From positions 1 through 49,225 of the forward strand of contig CALFBF010000082.1 in the NCBI GenBank assembly GCA_937949965.1: a stretch of DNA of 49,225 bases. Direction: 5' to 3'. The notes under the pieces were generated by a model, which saw nothing but the letters and a program-made list of their open reading frames with translations, was not told the origin of the DNA and searched no databases. This document shows positions 7,579 through 15,724 of the stretch, piece by piece. Numbering within the stretch: the first letter of the stretch is position 1; every line of letters begins with the position of its first letter. The position numbers and the translations under genes were made by a program. The stretch is from an uncultured Roseibacillus sp. Its GTDB lineage: Bacteria; Verrucomicrobiota; Verrucomicrobiia; Verrucomicrobiales; Akkermansiaceae.

Positions 7579-8687
7579 TGGGCTATTCTTCTCTAAATAA
7601 AAGGGTGAGAGTGGTATTCCTGCTCACGGCTTATTGGTGGGGAAGCTTTATCTCCGCCCAAGAGCCTCCCCCCATTCCCAGAGTGGATGAGGATGGTGAA
7701 GTTATCCCCGATTTGTCGAATTGGCCGGCGCTGCCCTCATGGACGATTGAGGAGTTAGAACTCATTCGTAATGGCGAGATCGAACTTGGAACCACGCTTT
7801 TCCAAGAGGATGTTGGAGGAGTGAGCTACAAGGACCTATTCGAGCCTTTGGAGCTCCCCGAGGAGGTTTTGGAGCTTCCTCTGGAGGAAGACTACCCGAG
7901 TGAAATCGGAGAAGAGTTTTTAGCCACTTACTTTGCCGGGCGTCCTGCTGGTTATCTTGTTGATCCGCAGGGGATGCTCTCGCGTCAGGAGCAGGAGGAT
8001 CGCTTGCGCTTTCTTGAGTATCACGCTGGAGACTCTGAAATCGATCTCTACATCTACCTCTATGATGAACAGCAACAGGTGCCGCCGGAGGGGGAAATTA
8101 AGTCCATCTTCAAGCGTCACTTCTCACGAGGACAGGGCCTGAGTGCGCTCGTCTATTATCATGTCGGAGATCCGAGCCGTTCTACGATGGTGATGAGTCC
8201 AGAGATCTACTCTGTGATATCCGCCACCGCAGTGAAGGGGGCGCTCATCTATGCGAAACAACAAGCGCAGACCAAGAGTGAACCCGCCTCCCAGCTTGAG
8301 AGCTTTTCCACCAGTCTTTCTATTCGTCTCTATTGGATGGAGAGAGAGCTGAGAGAAACCACTGACGAGGGGCCGTTTGTGAGTGAAGAAGAGGAAGAGC
8401 TCCGCGTCGTGAAGGCCGAAGAAGAACCGGTTCGTGAGAGAGCAGGAGAGTCCAAGGTGATGCTCGTTTTTGGCTTGGTCTCCTTGGCGCTGTTAGCTGC
8501 AGGTTTCTGGTTTTACTGGCTGTCTATACAGCGGAAAAAGACTTACCTCTTCCCCGAGTTAGAAGTGAAGCCTCTCTTGGCCGCGCCTCATGCCGCTGGG
8601 GTAGGGGCGGTGGTCCACTTTTCCAATGCAACCCTCCCTCCCTCAGTGCAGAAGGATCAAGTTCCTGATTATTTACGAAAGATGTAG
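7578..8687 (+). CDS. Exported, membrane-anchored protein with a TPM-like domain
   Basis: Encodes 369 residues. An N-terminal signal peptide (hydrophobic VVFLLTAYWWGSFISA, cut probably after SAQ) leads to an acidic, Pro/Glu/Leu-rich region. A TPM-like domain follows from about residue 125 (YLVDPQGMLSRQEQEDRLRF). A very acidic linker (SEEEEELRVVKAEEEP) precedes a single membrane segment near residue 300 (VMLVFGLVSLALLAAGFWFYW) and a cytoplasmic tail of about 55 residues. It is translationally coupled to the upstream zinc-ribbon TPM gene. The layout suggests an extracytoplasmic sensor or assembly factor anchored by its C-terminus, paired with a cytoplasmic partner, but no function is known to me. 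Confidence 0.55.
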   Translation: MGYSSLNKRVRVVFLLTAYWWGSFISAQEPPPIPRVDEDGEVIPDLSNWPALPSWTIEELELIRNGEIELGTTLFQEDVGGVSYKDLFEPLELPEEVLELPLEEDYPSEIGEEFLATYFAGRPAGYLVDPQGMLSRQEQEDRLRFLEYHAGDSEIDLYIYLYDEQQQVPPEGEIKSIFKRHFSRGQGLSALVYYHVGDPSRSTMVMSPEIYSVISATAVKGALIYAKQQAQTKSEPASQLESFSTSLSIRLYWMERELRETTDEGPFVSEEEEELRVVKAEEEPVRERAGESKVMLVFGLVSLALLAAGFWFYWLSIQRKKTYLFPELEVKPLLAAPHAAGVGAVVHFSNATLPPSVQKDQVPDYLRKM

Positions 8688-8699
8688 TAGTTAGTCGTG

Positions 8700-9281
8700 A
8701 TGGATTGGAACAGTCGTTATGAAAAAGAGGATATTCCTTGGGAGAAGGGAAGTCATGCTCCTCCTCTAGAAGAAATTGCCCGAAAACTAGGTGACGCATT
8801 TTGGGCGAAGCGCTCTGTGCTCGTGCCTGGTTGTGGCTTTGGTCACGATGCTCGCTGGCTCGCTCGTCATGGAGCAGAGGTAACAGGGCTCGATGTTTCT
8901 GGTCTCGCGATCGAGGGAGCACAGGCGAGAACTGAAGGCGAGAACCCAACCTTCCAAGTGGGCGACTTTTTTAAGCCTGAGTCTGCTAGATATTCCGTAG
9001 TTTTTGAGCACACTTGCTTCTGTGCCATTGATCCGAGTGATCGAGCAACCTATGCCTCTGCTGTTAGGCGATGGCTTACGCCAGGTGGCTATCTAGTCGC
9101 GATTTTCTTTCTTAATCCTGACCACAAGGGTGGCCCTCCTTTTGGATGCACTCTCGAAGAGTTAGATCATCTCTTTGGTGCTGACTTTGAGGTTGAAGCC
9201 GAGTGGGAGCCCCAGTTGACCTACCCCGGGCGAGAGGGACGCGAGTGGATTCGTATTTTGCGAAAAAGGGATGCTCCGTAA
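8700..9281 (+). CDS. SAM-dependent methyltransferase, thiopurine methyltransferase type
   Basis: Encodes about 193 residues of a TPMT-type class I methyltransferase. The N-terminal motif WNSRYEKEDIPWEKG is followed by VLVPGCGFGHDARWLARHG, the SAM-binding motif I of this family, then VTGLDVS (motif II) and VFEHTCFCAIDP (motif IV). Substrates vary widely: bacterial members act on thiols, selenium or tellurium compounds, or halides, and the sequence alone does not say which. I chose the ATG at 8700 over the GTG directly before it. It lies 12 bp after the TPM-like gene and may be cotranscribed; prfA converges on it. Confidence 0.85.
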   Translation: MDWNSRYEKEDIPWEKGSHAPPLEEIARKLGDAFWAKRSVLVPGCGFGHDARWLARHGAEVTGLDVSGLAIEGAQARTEGENPTFQVGDFFKPESARYSVVFEHTCFCAIDPSDRATYASAVRRWLTPGGYLVAIFFLNPDHKGGPPFGCTLEELDHLFGADFEVEAEWEPQLTYPGREGREWIRILRKRDAP

Positions 9282-9302
9282 CGATGGATGGTGCGCGGTC
9301 TG

Positions 9303-10388
9303 TTAGACGCTTTCGTTCTCGGCTTCTGCATCTGCTAATTTTTGCTCCATCTCAGCTTTTTGGAGCGCTTCGGTAAACTCGTTGATCTGTCCCTGCATGA
9401 TGCCTTCGATATTGTGCGAAGTGTGATTCACGCGATGGTCAGTGACCCGTGATTGCGGGAAGTTGTAAGTACGGATTTTCTCGGAACGATCGCCCGAGCC
9501 GATGAGTGCACGACGGTGCGAAGCGTGCTTTTCAGCCTCTTCTTGCACCTTCTTTTCATAGAGCTTGGAGCGTAGGATCTCCAAGCCGCGTTCTTTGTTC
9601 TGGGTCTGGGAACGACCATCCTGGCACTTCACCTGCAGGCCCGTGGGTAGGTGAGTAATCTGCACCGCCGAGTCGGTCGTGTTGACGTGCTGTCCGCCAG
9701 GTCCACCTGAGCGCGTGGCTTGGATGTGGAGCTCGTCTGGCTTGAGCACGATATCGACTTCTTGCGCTTCCGGCATCACCGCCACTGTGCAAGTGGAGGT
9801 GTGGATGCGACCCTGGGTCTCCGTGGCTGGCACCCGTTGGACACGGTGCACGCCAGACTCATATTTGAGATAGCGGAAGACCTCTTCTCCGGTGACCTTG
9901 ATGACTACTTCCTTAAAGCCTCCCACATCGGATGGGGAAGAGTCGAGGTGCTGAGTTTTCCATCCTCGCGTGGTAGCATAGGTCTCGTAGAGTCGTAGCA
10001 GTTCGTTGGCAAAGAGGGAGGCTTCATCACCACCCGCACCGGCTCGGATTTCCACGAGCGCGTTTCGTTCCTCGGACTCGTCGCGAGGGAGGAGGGCGTA
10101 TTGTACTTCAGAGGAGAGGCGTTCATGTTGAACTTCTAGTTCCGGAATTTCCTCTTCGGCCATCTCGGCTAATTCATCACCGCCTTTGGCCAGTTCGCGG
10201 TTGTCTTGTAATTCACTAGTGACGCGTTCGAATTCGTCCCAGAGCGTGATCACTTTTTTGATTGATTGATGTTCGCGCGACAACTGAGTGGAACGTTCCT
10301 GATCGGAGAAAAAGTCCGGTTCGGACATTGCCTTTTCGATTTCGTCGAAACGTGCGCGCCGCTTGGCGATGAGAGAGCCGTAATCCAT
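9303..10388 (-). CDS. prfA: Peptide chain release factor 1
   Basis: Encodes 361 residues of RF1, which releases peptides at UAA and UAG. The codon-recognition tripeptide is of RF1 type (PAT in RVPATETQGRIHTS), and the peptidyl-hydrolysis loop is SGGPGGQHVNTTDSAVQ with the invariant GGQ. Length and C-terminus match the family. It matters here because RF1 does not read UGA, so the in-frame UGA codons at 24092-24202 would depend on RF2, which is not in the window. The gene stands alone, convergent with the methyltransferase and divergent from tRNA-Gln. Confidence 0.96.
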   Translation of the reverse strand: MDYGSLIAKRRARFDEIEKAMSEPDFFSDQERSTQLSREHQSIKKVITLWDEFERVTSELQDNRELAKGGDELAEMAEEEIPELEVQHERLSSEVQYALLPRDESEERNALVEIRAGAGGDEASLFANELLRLYETYATTRGWKTQHLDSSPSDVGGFKEVVIKVTGEEVFRYLKYESGVHRVQRVPATETQGRIHTSTCTVAVMPEAQEVDIVLKPDELHIQATRSGGPGGQHVNTTDSAVQITHLPTGLQVKCQDGRSQTQNKERGLEILRSKLYEKKVQEEAEKHASHRRALIGSGDRSEKIRTYNFPQSRVTDHRVNHTSHNIEGIMQGQINEFTEALQKAEMEQKLADAEAENESV

Positions 10389-10554
10389 GATTTGCGAAGG
10401 AGGTTCTGGCGTTCACGCCCTTTGGTCAAGGGTGCGCTGTGGGAAAAGCAAATCATTACTGGCACACGAAATTTAAAGAGAAGGCATTTCGTAGTTGATT
10501 CTGGCTGTGGATCAGGTAAATCCCTCGCCCCGCGAATGTTTTCGCCAATTTAAC

Positions 10555-10626
10555 AGCCCTATAGTGTAATTGGTAACACACCGGATTTTGATTCCGTATT
10601 TCCAGGTTCGAGTCCTGGTAGGGCTA
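10555..10626 (+). tRNA. tRNA-Gln (anticodon TTG)
   Basis: A 72-nt tRNA without an encoded CCA. The acceptor stem AGCCCTA pairs perfectly with TAGGGCT, the D arm is GTGTAATTGGTAACAC, the anticodon loop TTTTGAT gives TTG, and the T arm is CCAGGTTCGAGTCCTGG. The outermost anticodon-stem pair is a mismatch (C-T). A weak hairpin (CTCTC/GAGAG, 10627-10646) followed by ATTTT could end the transcript. Confidence 0.93.
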
Positions 10627-10776
10627 CTCTCTTCCGCATTTGAGAGATTTTAGTGGCTTTTTAACAACTCTTTGTTGGATGGAAGTCCGATGAATTCGTT
10701 CAATAGGCTTTCAAAGCTCCTCGATTTGAGAAAATTTGAAATTACTTTTTCTCGAAAGTGAGTTACTGGGGCGGCC

Positions 10777-12249
10777 CTATTGGGGATGAGTGGGCTCAAG
10801 GGTGAAAGTCTTGTCGTAGAAGGGAAGTTCTTGATCGTGCCAGCGCTTTTCTTGGGCAGGATCGTCAAACCATTGTGGTGTGGAGTGAGTTTGGGCCCAT
10901 TCACTCATCTCGGTAACCAATTGTTGTAGAATTTTGGGATGCTTCTCAGCGAGGTTGTTCTTTTCCCCTGGATCAATTTGCACATTGTAGAGCTTCCAGC
11001 CATCGAGGTCATAGTAGCTTTTCCATTGGTCTCGACGTCCTCCAACTTGATGATGGGAGCGATCTCCTTTGCTCATGCGGTGACGTAACGTGTAGATCAT
11101 TTCTCCCGGGCGAGCGTTTTTACCACTTTCGAGAAAGGGGAGCAGATTTTTACCAGCAAGTTTCTTGTCGGCAGGGATTTCTCCTCCAGCTAAGGCAGCG
11201 AAAGTAGGGTAAAAATCGAGAGAAGAAACGGGGTGAGGGTACTTGCGTGCTTGAGAGAATCCCGCTGGCCAGTGGAAAAAGAAGGGCACTCGGTAGCCTC
11301 CCTCTAGGGTGTCTCCCTTGGAGCCTCGTAAGGGATGATTGTTGCTCCCATACTCAACCTTACCGCCGTTGTCGCTTAAGAAGACGATGAGGGTGTTGTC
11401 GGCCTTCTTAGTTTTTTCGAGAGTATCAACGATACGTCCCACTCCACGGTCTACGGCGAAAATCATCCCCGCAATTGTGCGGCGATTTTCGTCGGTAATG
11501 TTAAGAAATTGAGCTTTATCTTCTTCCTTTGCTTCTAGAGGACTATGCGGCGCGTTGTAGGCGAGGAATAGGAAGAAGGGGTCCTCTTTCTGCGAAGCCT
11601 CCTTGATAAAGCGACAGGCTTCACGAGAGAGTCCGTCGGTTAGGTATTCTGTTTCTTGAACTTGTTCGCCATTGTGTTCGAGGGGGAGAAGGTAGTCGAA
11701 AATTTTCTTAGTTCCTCGCGCTTTCGCAGCATTATACTTCGCTTGATAGACTTTAGGAAAGTAACTGTGGCCGCCTCCTAGAAAACCATAGAAGTCGTCA
11801 AAACCCCTCACATTGGGATGGTAGTCTGGGGTCACTCCGAGATGCCACTTGCCGACTAGGCCGGTGTAGTAGCCGTTGTTTTGGAGCATCTTGCTGAGAA
11901 GTACCTCGTTCGTGGGAATACCGAGTTTATTATACTTTTTATATCCGCGGCTAGCAGCCGGGAGGTTGAAAGGAGTTCCGAAGCTGTGGGGATAACGTCC
12001 AGTCATCATTCCCATCCGGCTGGGACCGCAGAAGGGGTGTGGCACATAACCAGAGGTGCAATGAATTCCCTCCTCCGCTAACTTATCGAGGTGAGGAGTG
12101 CGAATATCTGAGGAGCCATTGAATCCCACATCCGCATACCCGAGATCGTCACACATAATAATGATGATGTTCGGACGAGTGGCTTCTTCATTCGTGGCGA
12201 AGAGAGAGCCGATGGCTAGTAAGGAGAGAGCGCTAAAGAGTTTTCTCAT
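10777..12249 (-). CDS. Secreted sulfatase (formylglycine type I)
   Basis: Encodes 490 residues. A short signal peptide (MRKLFSALSLLAIGSLFA) is followed by the sulfatase metal site PNIIIIMCDDLGYADVG and the modification motif FCGPSRMGMMTGRYP, in which Cys74 would become formylglycine. Further conserved parts are GKWHLG, PHSPLEA and LSDNGG. It hydrolyses sulfate esters, probably on polysaccharide fragments in the periplasm. It follows a second sulfatase (25 bp gap) on the same strand, and both are divergent from an MFS sugar porter and a GH127 enzyme, so the set probably handles one sulfated glycan. Substrate cannot be read from the sequence. Confidence 0.92.
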   Translation of the reverse strand: MRKLFSALSLLAIGSLFATNEEATRPNIIIIMCDDLGYADVGFNGSSDIRTPHLDKLAEEGIHCTSGYVPHPFCGPSRMGMMTGRYPHSFGTPFNLPAASRGYKKYNKLGIPTNEVLLSKMLQNNGYYTGLVGKWHLGVTPDYHPNVRGFDDFYGFLGGGHSYFPKVYQAKYNAAKARGTKKIFDYLLPLEHNGEQVQETEYLTDGLSREACRFIKEASQKEDPFFLFLAYNAPHSPLEAKEEDKAQFLNITDENRRTIAGMIFAVDRGVGRIVDTLEKTKKADNTLIVFLSDNGGKVEYGSNNHPLRGSKGDTLEGGYRVPFFFHWPAGFSQARKYPHPVSSLDFYPTFAALAGGEIPADKKLAGKNLLPFLESGKNARPGEMIYTLRHRMSKGDRSHHQVGGRRDQWKSYYDLDGWKLYNVQIDPGEKNNLAEKHPKILQQLVTEMSEWAQTHSTPQWFDDPAQEKRWHDQELPFYDKTFTLEPTHPQ

Positions 12250-12273
12250 TTAAGAAGGAGTTGAGTTTTTAGT

Positions 12274-13896
12274 CTAGTTGTTGTTTGGAAGAGAGCCCTG
12301 CCATCCTGCCCGGAATTGCTTTAAAAGTCGTGCAGTCAGCTCGGGTTGATCTTGAGCAATGTTCTTAGTCTCATACTTACTATTCGCGTAGTCGTAGAGT
12401 TCAACGAAGGTTGGTTCTCCTTCGGGTTGGCGCATATCCTGCCACACCATAAGGCGGTGTTGATCTGTGCGCATGGAGTAACCCATGAGATGATTTTCGA
12501 AGAGTTCTCGATCCCAAGCCTCTCCTTGCTGAGCGACGATGCCGTCTTCGACCTCTTTGATGAGTGGACCAAAGAAGGTTTCCTTCATGCCATCAGAGAG
12601 TGGAGCCGCCGCCCATTCCCGTAAGGCAGGGTTGGGGAACTGGGTGAAAGCTGCTTTTTTCCACGGAAGTTCGGGATTGGTTAGAATAGGGCGTAAGCTT
12701 GTTCCTTCGACGTGATCGGGAATCTCGATTCCTGTTAGGTCGCATACAGTGGGGTAGAGATCGACGAGTTCAGTAAGGGCATTTGTTTTCGCATTTTTAG
12801 CCCCTTTGTAGTGTTCGGGAAGCGAGATGATGAGGGGGACGCGAGCCGAGATTTCATAGTTGGTAGCTTTTCCCCAGACTCCCATTTCACCGAGGTGCCA
12901 ACCGTGGTCTCCCCAGAGGATGATGATGGTGTTTTCCCGGAGTCCATTCTCTTCGAGGGCTTCGAGAATCAATCCGACCTGAGTATCAATGTAACTCGCA
13001 CAGGCCAAGTAAGCGTGCTTCAAGGTGCGAGCTAGATCCGGCTCGATGTCTCCTTTTTTAGGGATGCCATCCCGGACTCGGAGTTCAAAGGAAGCGTGGA
13101 GACCCATAGTAGCACCACCTTCGGGAGCTGTTGGGTTCTCAGCGGCAGGAATGTCCTCTGGATCGTAGAGATCCCAGTATCTTTTGGGAGCCACAAACTC
13201 GAGATGCGGTTTGTAAAAACCCATCCCGAGGAAAAAAGGTTTTCCTTCTTCCTTGAGCTCTTTCAGCGTAGCAATGGCTACTTGGGCATTTCTACCATCT
13301 CGGTAGGTAGTATCTGGCACGTCTGCGCTCTCGTAAGCGGGGCCTTGGATGAGACCCGATCGTGCGATGCTTGTCCCATATTTTGCTTCCAACGCAATTT
13401 TGTTTTTTGCCTCGATGGCACGGTTTTCCTCAAGGGCATAAGCCACTGGAGGAGGGAGATTTACCTTCGCCTCTTTTCGGTTCCAAGAATGCTTGGGATC
13501 GGATTGTCCTTTACTATGATAAATTTTTCCCACTTGAACGGCCTCGTAACCGTGATTGATGAGATGCTGACTAAGAGTGATGATGTCGGGGTTGAGTTCG
13601 CGGAAATAGTCGGCATTTTTCACAAGGCCCAAGGTGTCCGTTCGTGCTCCACACATCAGGCTCGCCCGCGAGGGTGCGCAAATAGGTTGTTGGCAATAAG
13701 CTCGCTCAAAGAGGACTCCTTGTTTAGCTAAGGCGTCAATGTGTGGAGTGACTGCTATTTCCGAACCGTAGCAACCTAGCTCTGGGCGCAAGTCATCTAT
13801 CGCGAGGAAGAGGATGTTGGGCTTACTTGGGCTTTCTGCGTATGCTAACGAGCTGAGAAGGAAGCTACTTACGAGGCGAGTGAAAATACGAGTCAT
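12274..13896 (-). CDS. Secreted sulfatase, iduronate-2-sulfatase-like
   Basis: Encodes 540 residues when started at the ATG at 13896, which gives a good signal peptide (MTRIFTRLVSSFLLSSLAYA). The frame stays open for 152 more codons upstream, but those lie under the opposite-strand porter gene and its leader and do not look like protein. The metal site is PNILFLAIDDLRPELGCYG and the modification motif ICAPSRASLMCG (Cys73). FYKPHLEFVAPKRYWDLYD and [16 protein letters not shown] are typical of iduronate-2-sulfatase-like enzymes. First gene of a two-sulfatase operon and divergent from the MFS porter at 14105, so the 208-bp gap between them holds both promoters. Confidence 0.92.
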   Translation of the reverse strand: MTRIFTRLVSSFLLSSLAYAESPSKPNILFLAIDDLRPELGCYGSEIAVTPHIDALAKQGVLFERAYCQQPICAPSRASLMCGARTDTLGLVKNADYFRELNPDIITLSQHLINHGYEAVQVGKIYHSKGQSDPKHSWNRKEAKVNLPPPVAYALEENRAIEAKNKIALEAKYGTSIARSGLIQGPAYESADVPDTTYRDGRNAQVAIATLKELKEEGKPFFLGMGFYKPHLEFVAPKRYWDLYDPEDIPAAENPTAPEGGATMGLHASFELRVRDGIPKKGDIEPDLARTLKHAYLACASYIDTQVGLILEALEENGLRENTIIILWGDHGWHLGEMGVWGKATNYEISARVPLIISLPEHYKGAKNAKTNALTELVDLYPTVCDLTGIEIPDHVEGTSLRPILTNPELPWKKAAFTQFPNPALREWAAAPLSDGMKETFFGPLIKEVEDGIVAQQGEAWDRELFENHLMGYSMRTDQHRLMVWQDMRQPEGEPTFVELYDYANSKYETKNIAQDQPELTARLLKQFRAGWQGSLPNNN

Positions 13897-14104
13897 GGTG
13901 AGAGGAGTAAATGGCGAGTAATCCAAGAAAGCGATCATTTCTAAGAACTGCATTTTGCGAGAGGAACTGCAAGGTAGAATGTGTTTTCCTCTGGGTATCA
14001 GGGAGGTAATTGTTGCAGACTTGCTCATTACTTTAGCGCTGACTGTTCTTGAGAGTCTGATTTTCGCTATTGGGTGGTAGCAAGTAACGAGGAAGATAAT
14101 CGAG

Positions 14105-15697
14105 ATGAGTAGCCAAAATAAGAGTGCCTTTTTCTTCGCCACCATAGTGGCTATGGGTGGCTTTTTATTTGGGCTCGATGCCGTTCTGATTTCGGGAACA
14201 TTGGATTTTCTCAAAGAGAAGTTTACTCTTTCTGCAATTGAGGTCGGTACCGCAGCCAGCGCCCCTGCTCTCGGCGTGCTCGTTGCTCTCCCCTTTGCCG
14301 GCTTCATTAGCGATTGCTTCGGTCGTAAAAAGGCGGTGATGTTAGTTGCCATTCTCTACTTGGTATCTGCCTTAGGGTCCGCCTTTGCCCCGACCTTCGA
14401 GATGCTTGTCGCTTTTCGATTTTTAGGAGGCTTAGCCTTTAGTTCGATCACGTTAGCTTCGATATATATTGGCGAAATTTCACCTCCCTCTTGGCGAGGA
14501 AAGATGGTTTCCATGATCCAGATTAATATCGTGGTCGGCCTTTCCGGGGCTTATTTCGCGAATTACTACATACTGCAGGTTGCGAAATCTGATGCGACTT
14601 GGGTGGAACAATTCGCCCTCGATAGCGAGACTTGGCGCTGGATGTTAGGGATGGAAGTTCCATTCGCTCTCTTATGGCTTTTCCTCCTATTCCGCATTCC
14701 AGAGAGCCCTTACTGGCTCGTAATTCAGAATCGAGTTGAAGAGGCCAAAGAAGTGTTAGGTAAGATTTTGCCAGAGGAGAAAGTCTCCCGGCAGCTCGCC
14801 GAAATGCAGACAAGTTTCGCTAACAGTGGAGGTTCAGAAGGTAAAAGAATCGCTTCCCAAGTGAAGGAAATCTTTAGCAAGCCGATGCGGTTTACGCTCA
14901 TCATCGCGTTGACCATTGCCACCGTACAACAAGCGACCGGAATCAATGCCATCCTAGTCTATGCTCCAACTGTCTTCCAACAACTTGGAGGCGGGGAAGA
15001 TGCCGCCTTTTCGCAGGCTGTGTGGGTGGGGTTGACCGCTCTGGGTTTCACCATTTTTGGTCTTCTGTTAGTGGATAAGATCGGGCGTCGTCCGCTCGTT
15101 ATTGGGGGGCTGATCTGGATTGTATTGAGCTTAGGGCTCAGTTCCTACGCTTTCAAGCAGGCGCGTTACACTTTGAGTGCGGAGGCCTTTACCGAACTTA
15201 CGGAGTCTGTCGCTTCGGGAGATCTCGAGTTCGATGGCGTTGAAAAGCTACAATCTCTCGTCACTTTTGAGCACGGGAGTGACATTCAGTTCAAGCAGGC
15301 GCTCAAGAAACTCCTTGGCAAAAAAGAGGCGGCGAAACATCAGAACATGTTAGTGGAGAAGTCGCTGAATATGAACGCGACTTTGGTCCTCGTTTGTATC
15401 CTCAGTGTGGTGGCAGCATTCCACATCTCCATTGGGCCATTGATGTGGGTCCTCTTCTCCGAAATTTTCCCAATTTCAGTGCGTGGATTGGCAATTCCCT
15501 TCTGCGCGATTGTGAGCAGTGTTGTGAACTTTCTCGTGCAGCAGTTCTTTCCTTGGCAAGTGGAGAACCTGGGGATGAGTTCCATTTTCTTAACTTACGG
15601 TATCGTAGTGGGTCTTGGCTTGCTCGTTCTCATTTTTACCCTCAAGGAAACTAAAAACATGAGCATCGAAGAAATCGAATCTGCTCTGCGTTCCTAG
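14105..15697 (+). CDS. MFS sugar porter
   Basis: Encodes 530 residues of the sugar-porter branch of the major facilitator superfamily, with about 12 membrane segments. Landmarks are GGFLFGLDAVLISGTLDF in TM1, DCFGRKKAVM in the loop 2-3, IPESPYWLV after TM6, QQATGINAILVYAPTVFQQ in TM7 and VDKIGRRPLVI in loop 8-9. An insertion of about 75 soluble residues between TM9 and TM10 makes it longer than the usual 460-480. It is followed 27 bp later by the GH127 gene, so the pair probably imports and processes one sugar, perhaps L-arabinose or an arabinoside. Confidence 0.9.
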   Translation: MSSQNKSAFFFATIVAMGGFLFGLDAVLISGTLDFLKEKFTLSAIEVGTAASAPALGVLVALPFAGFISDCFGRKKAVMLVAILYLVSALGSAFAPTFEMLVAFRFLGGLAFSSITLASIYIGEISPPSWRGKMVSMIQINIVVGLSGAYFANYYILQVAKSDATWVEQFALDSETWRWMLGMEVPFALLWLFLLFRIPESPYWLVIQNRVEEAKEVLGKILPEEKVSRQLAEMQTSFANSGGSEGKRIASQVKEIFSKPMRFTLIIALTIATVQQATGINAILVYAPTVFQQLGGGEDAAFSQAVWVGLTALGFTIFGLLLVDKIGRRPLVIGGLIWIVLSLGLSSYAFKQARYTLSAEAFTELTESVASGDLEFDGVEKLQSLVTFEHGSDIQFKQALKKLLGKKEAAKHQNMLVEKSLNMNATLVLVCILSVVAAFHISIGPLMWVLFSEIFPISVRGLAIPFCAIVSSVVNFLVQQFFPWQVENLGMSSIFLTYGIVVGLGLLVLIFTLKETKNMSIEEIESALRS

Positions 15698-15724
15698 AGT
15701 AAAAATTCTTTTCTGTTAGATAAA

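Noticed and set aside
10627-10651. Hairpin CTCTC/GAGAG after tRNA-Gln as a terminator
   Set aside because: Only five pairs and a short T run; too weak to list as a feature.
13897-14352. 152-codon upstream extension of the sulfatase frame
   Set aside because: It lies under the leader and start of the divergent MFS porter gene, and the signal peptide begins at the ATG at 13896.
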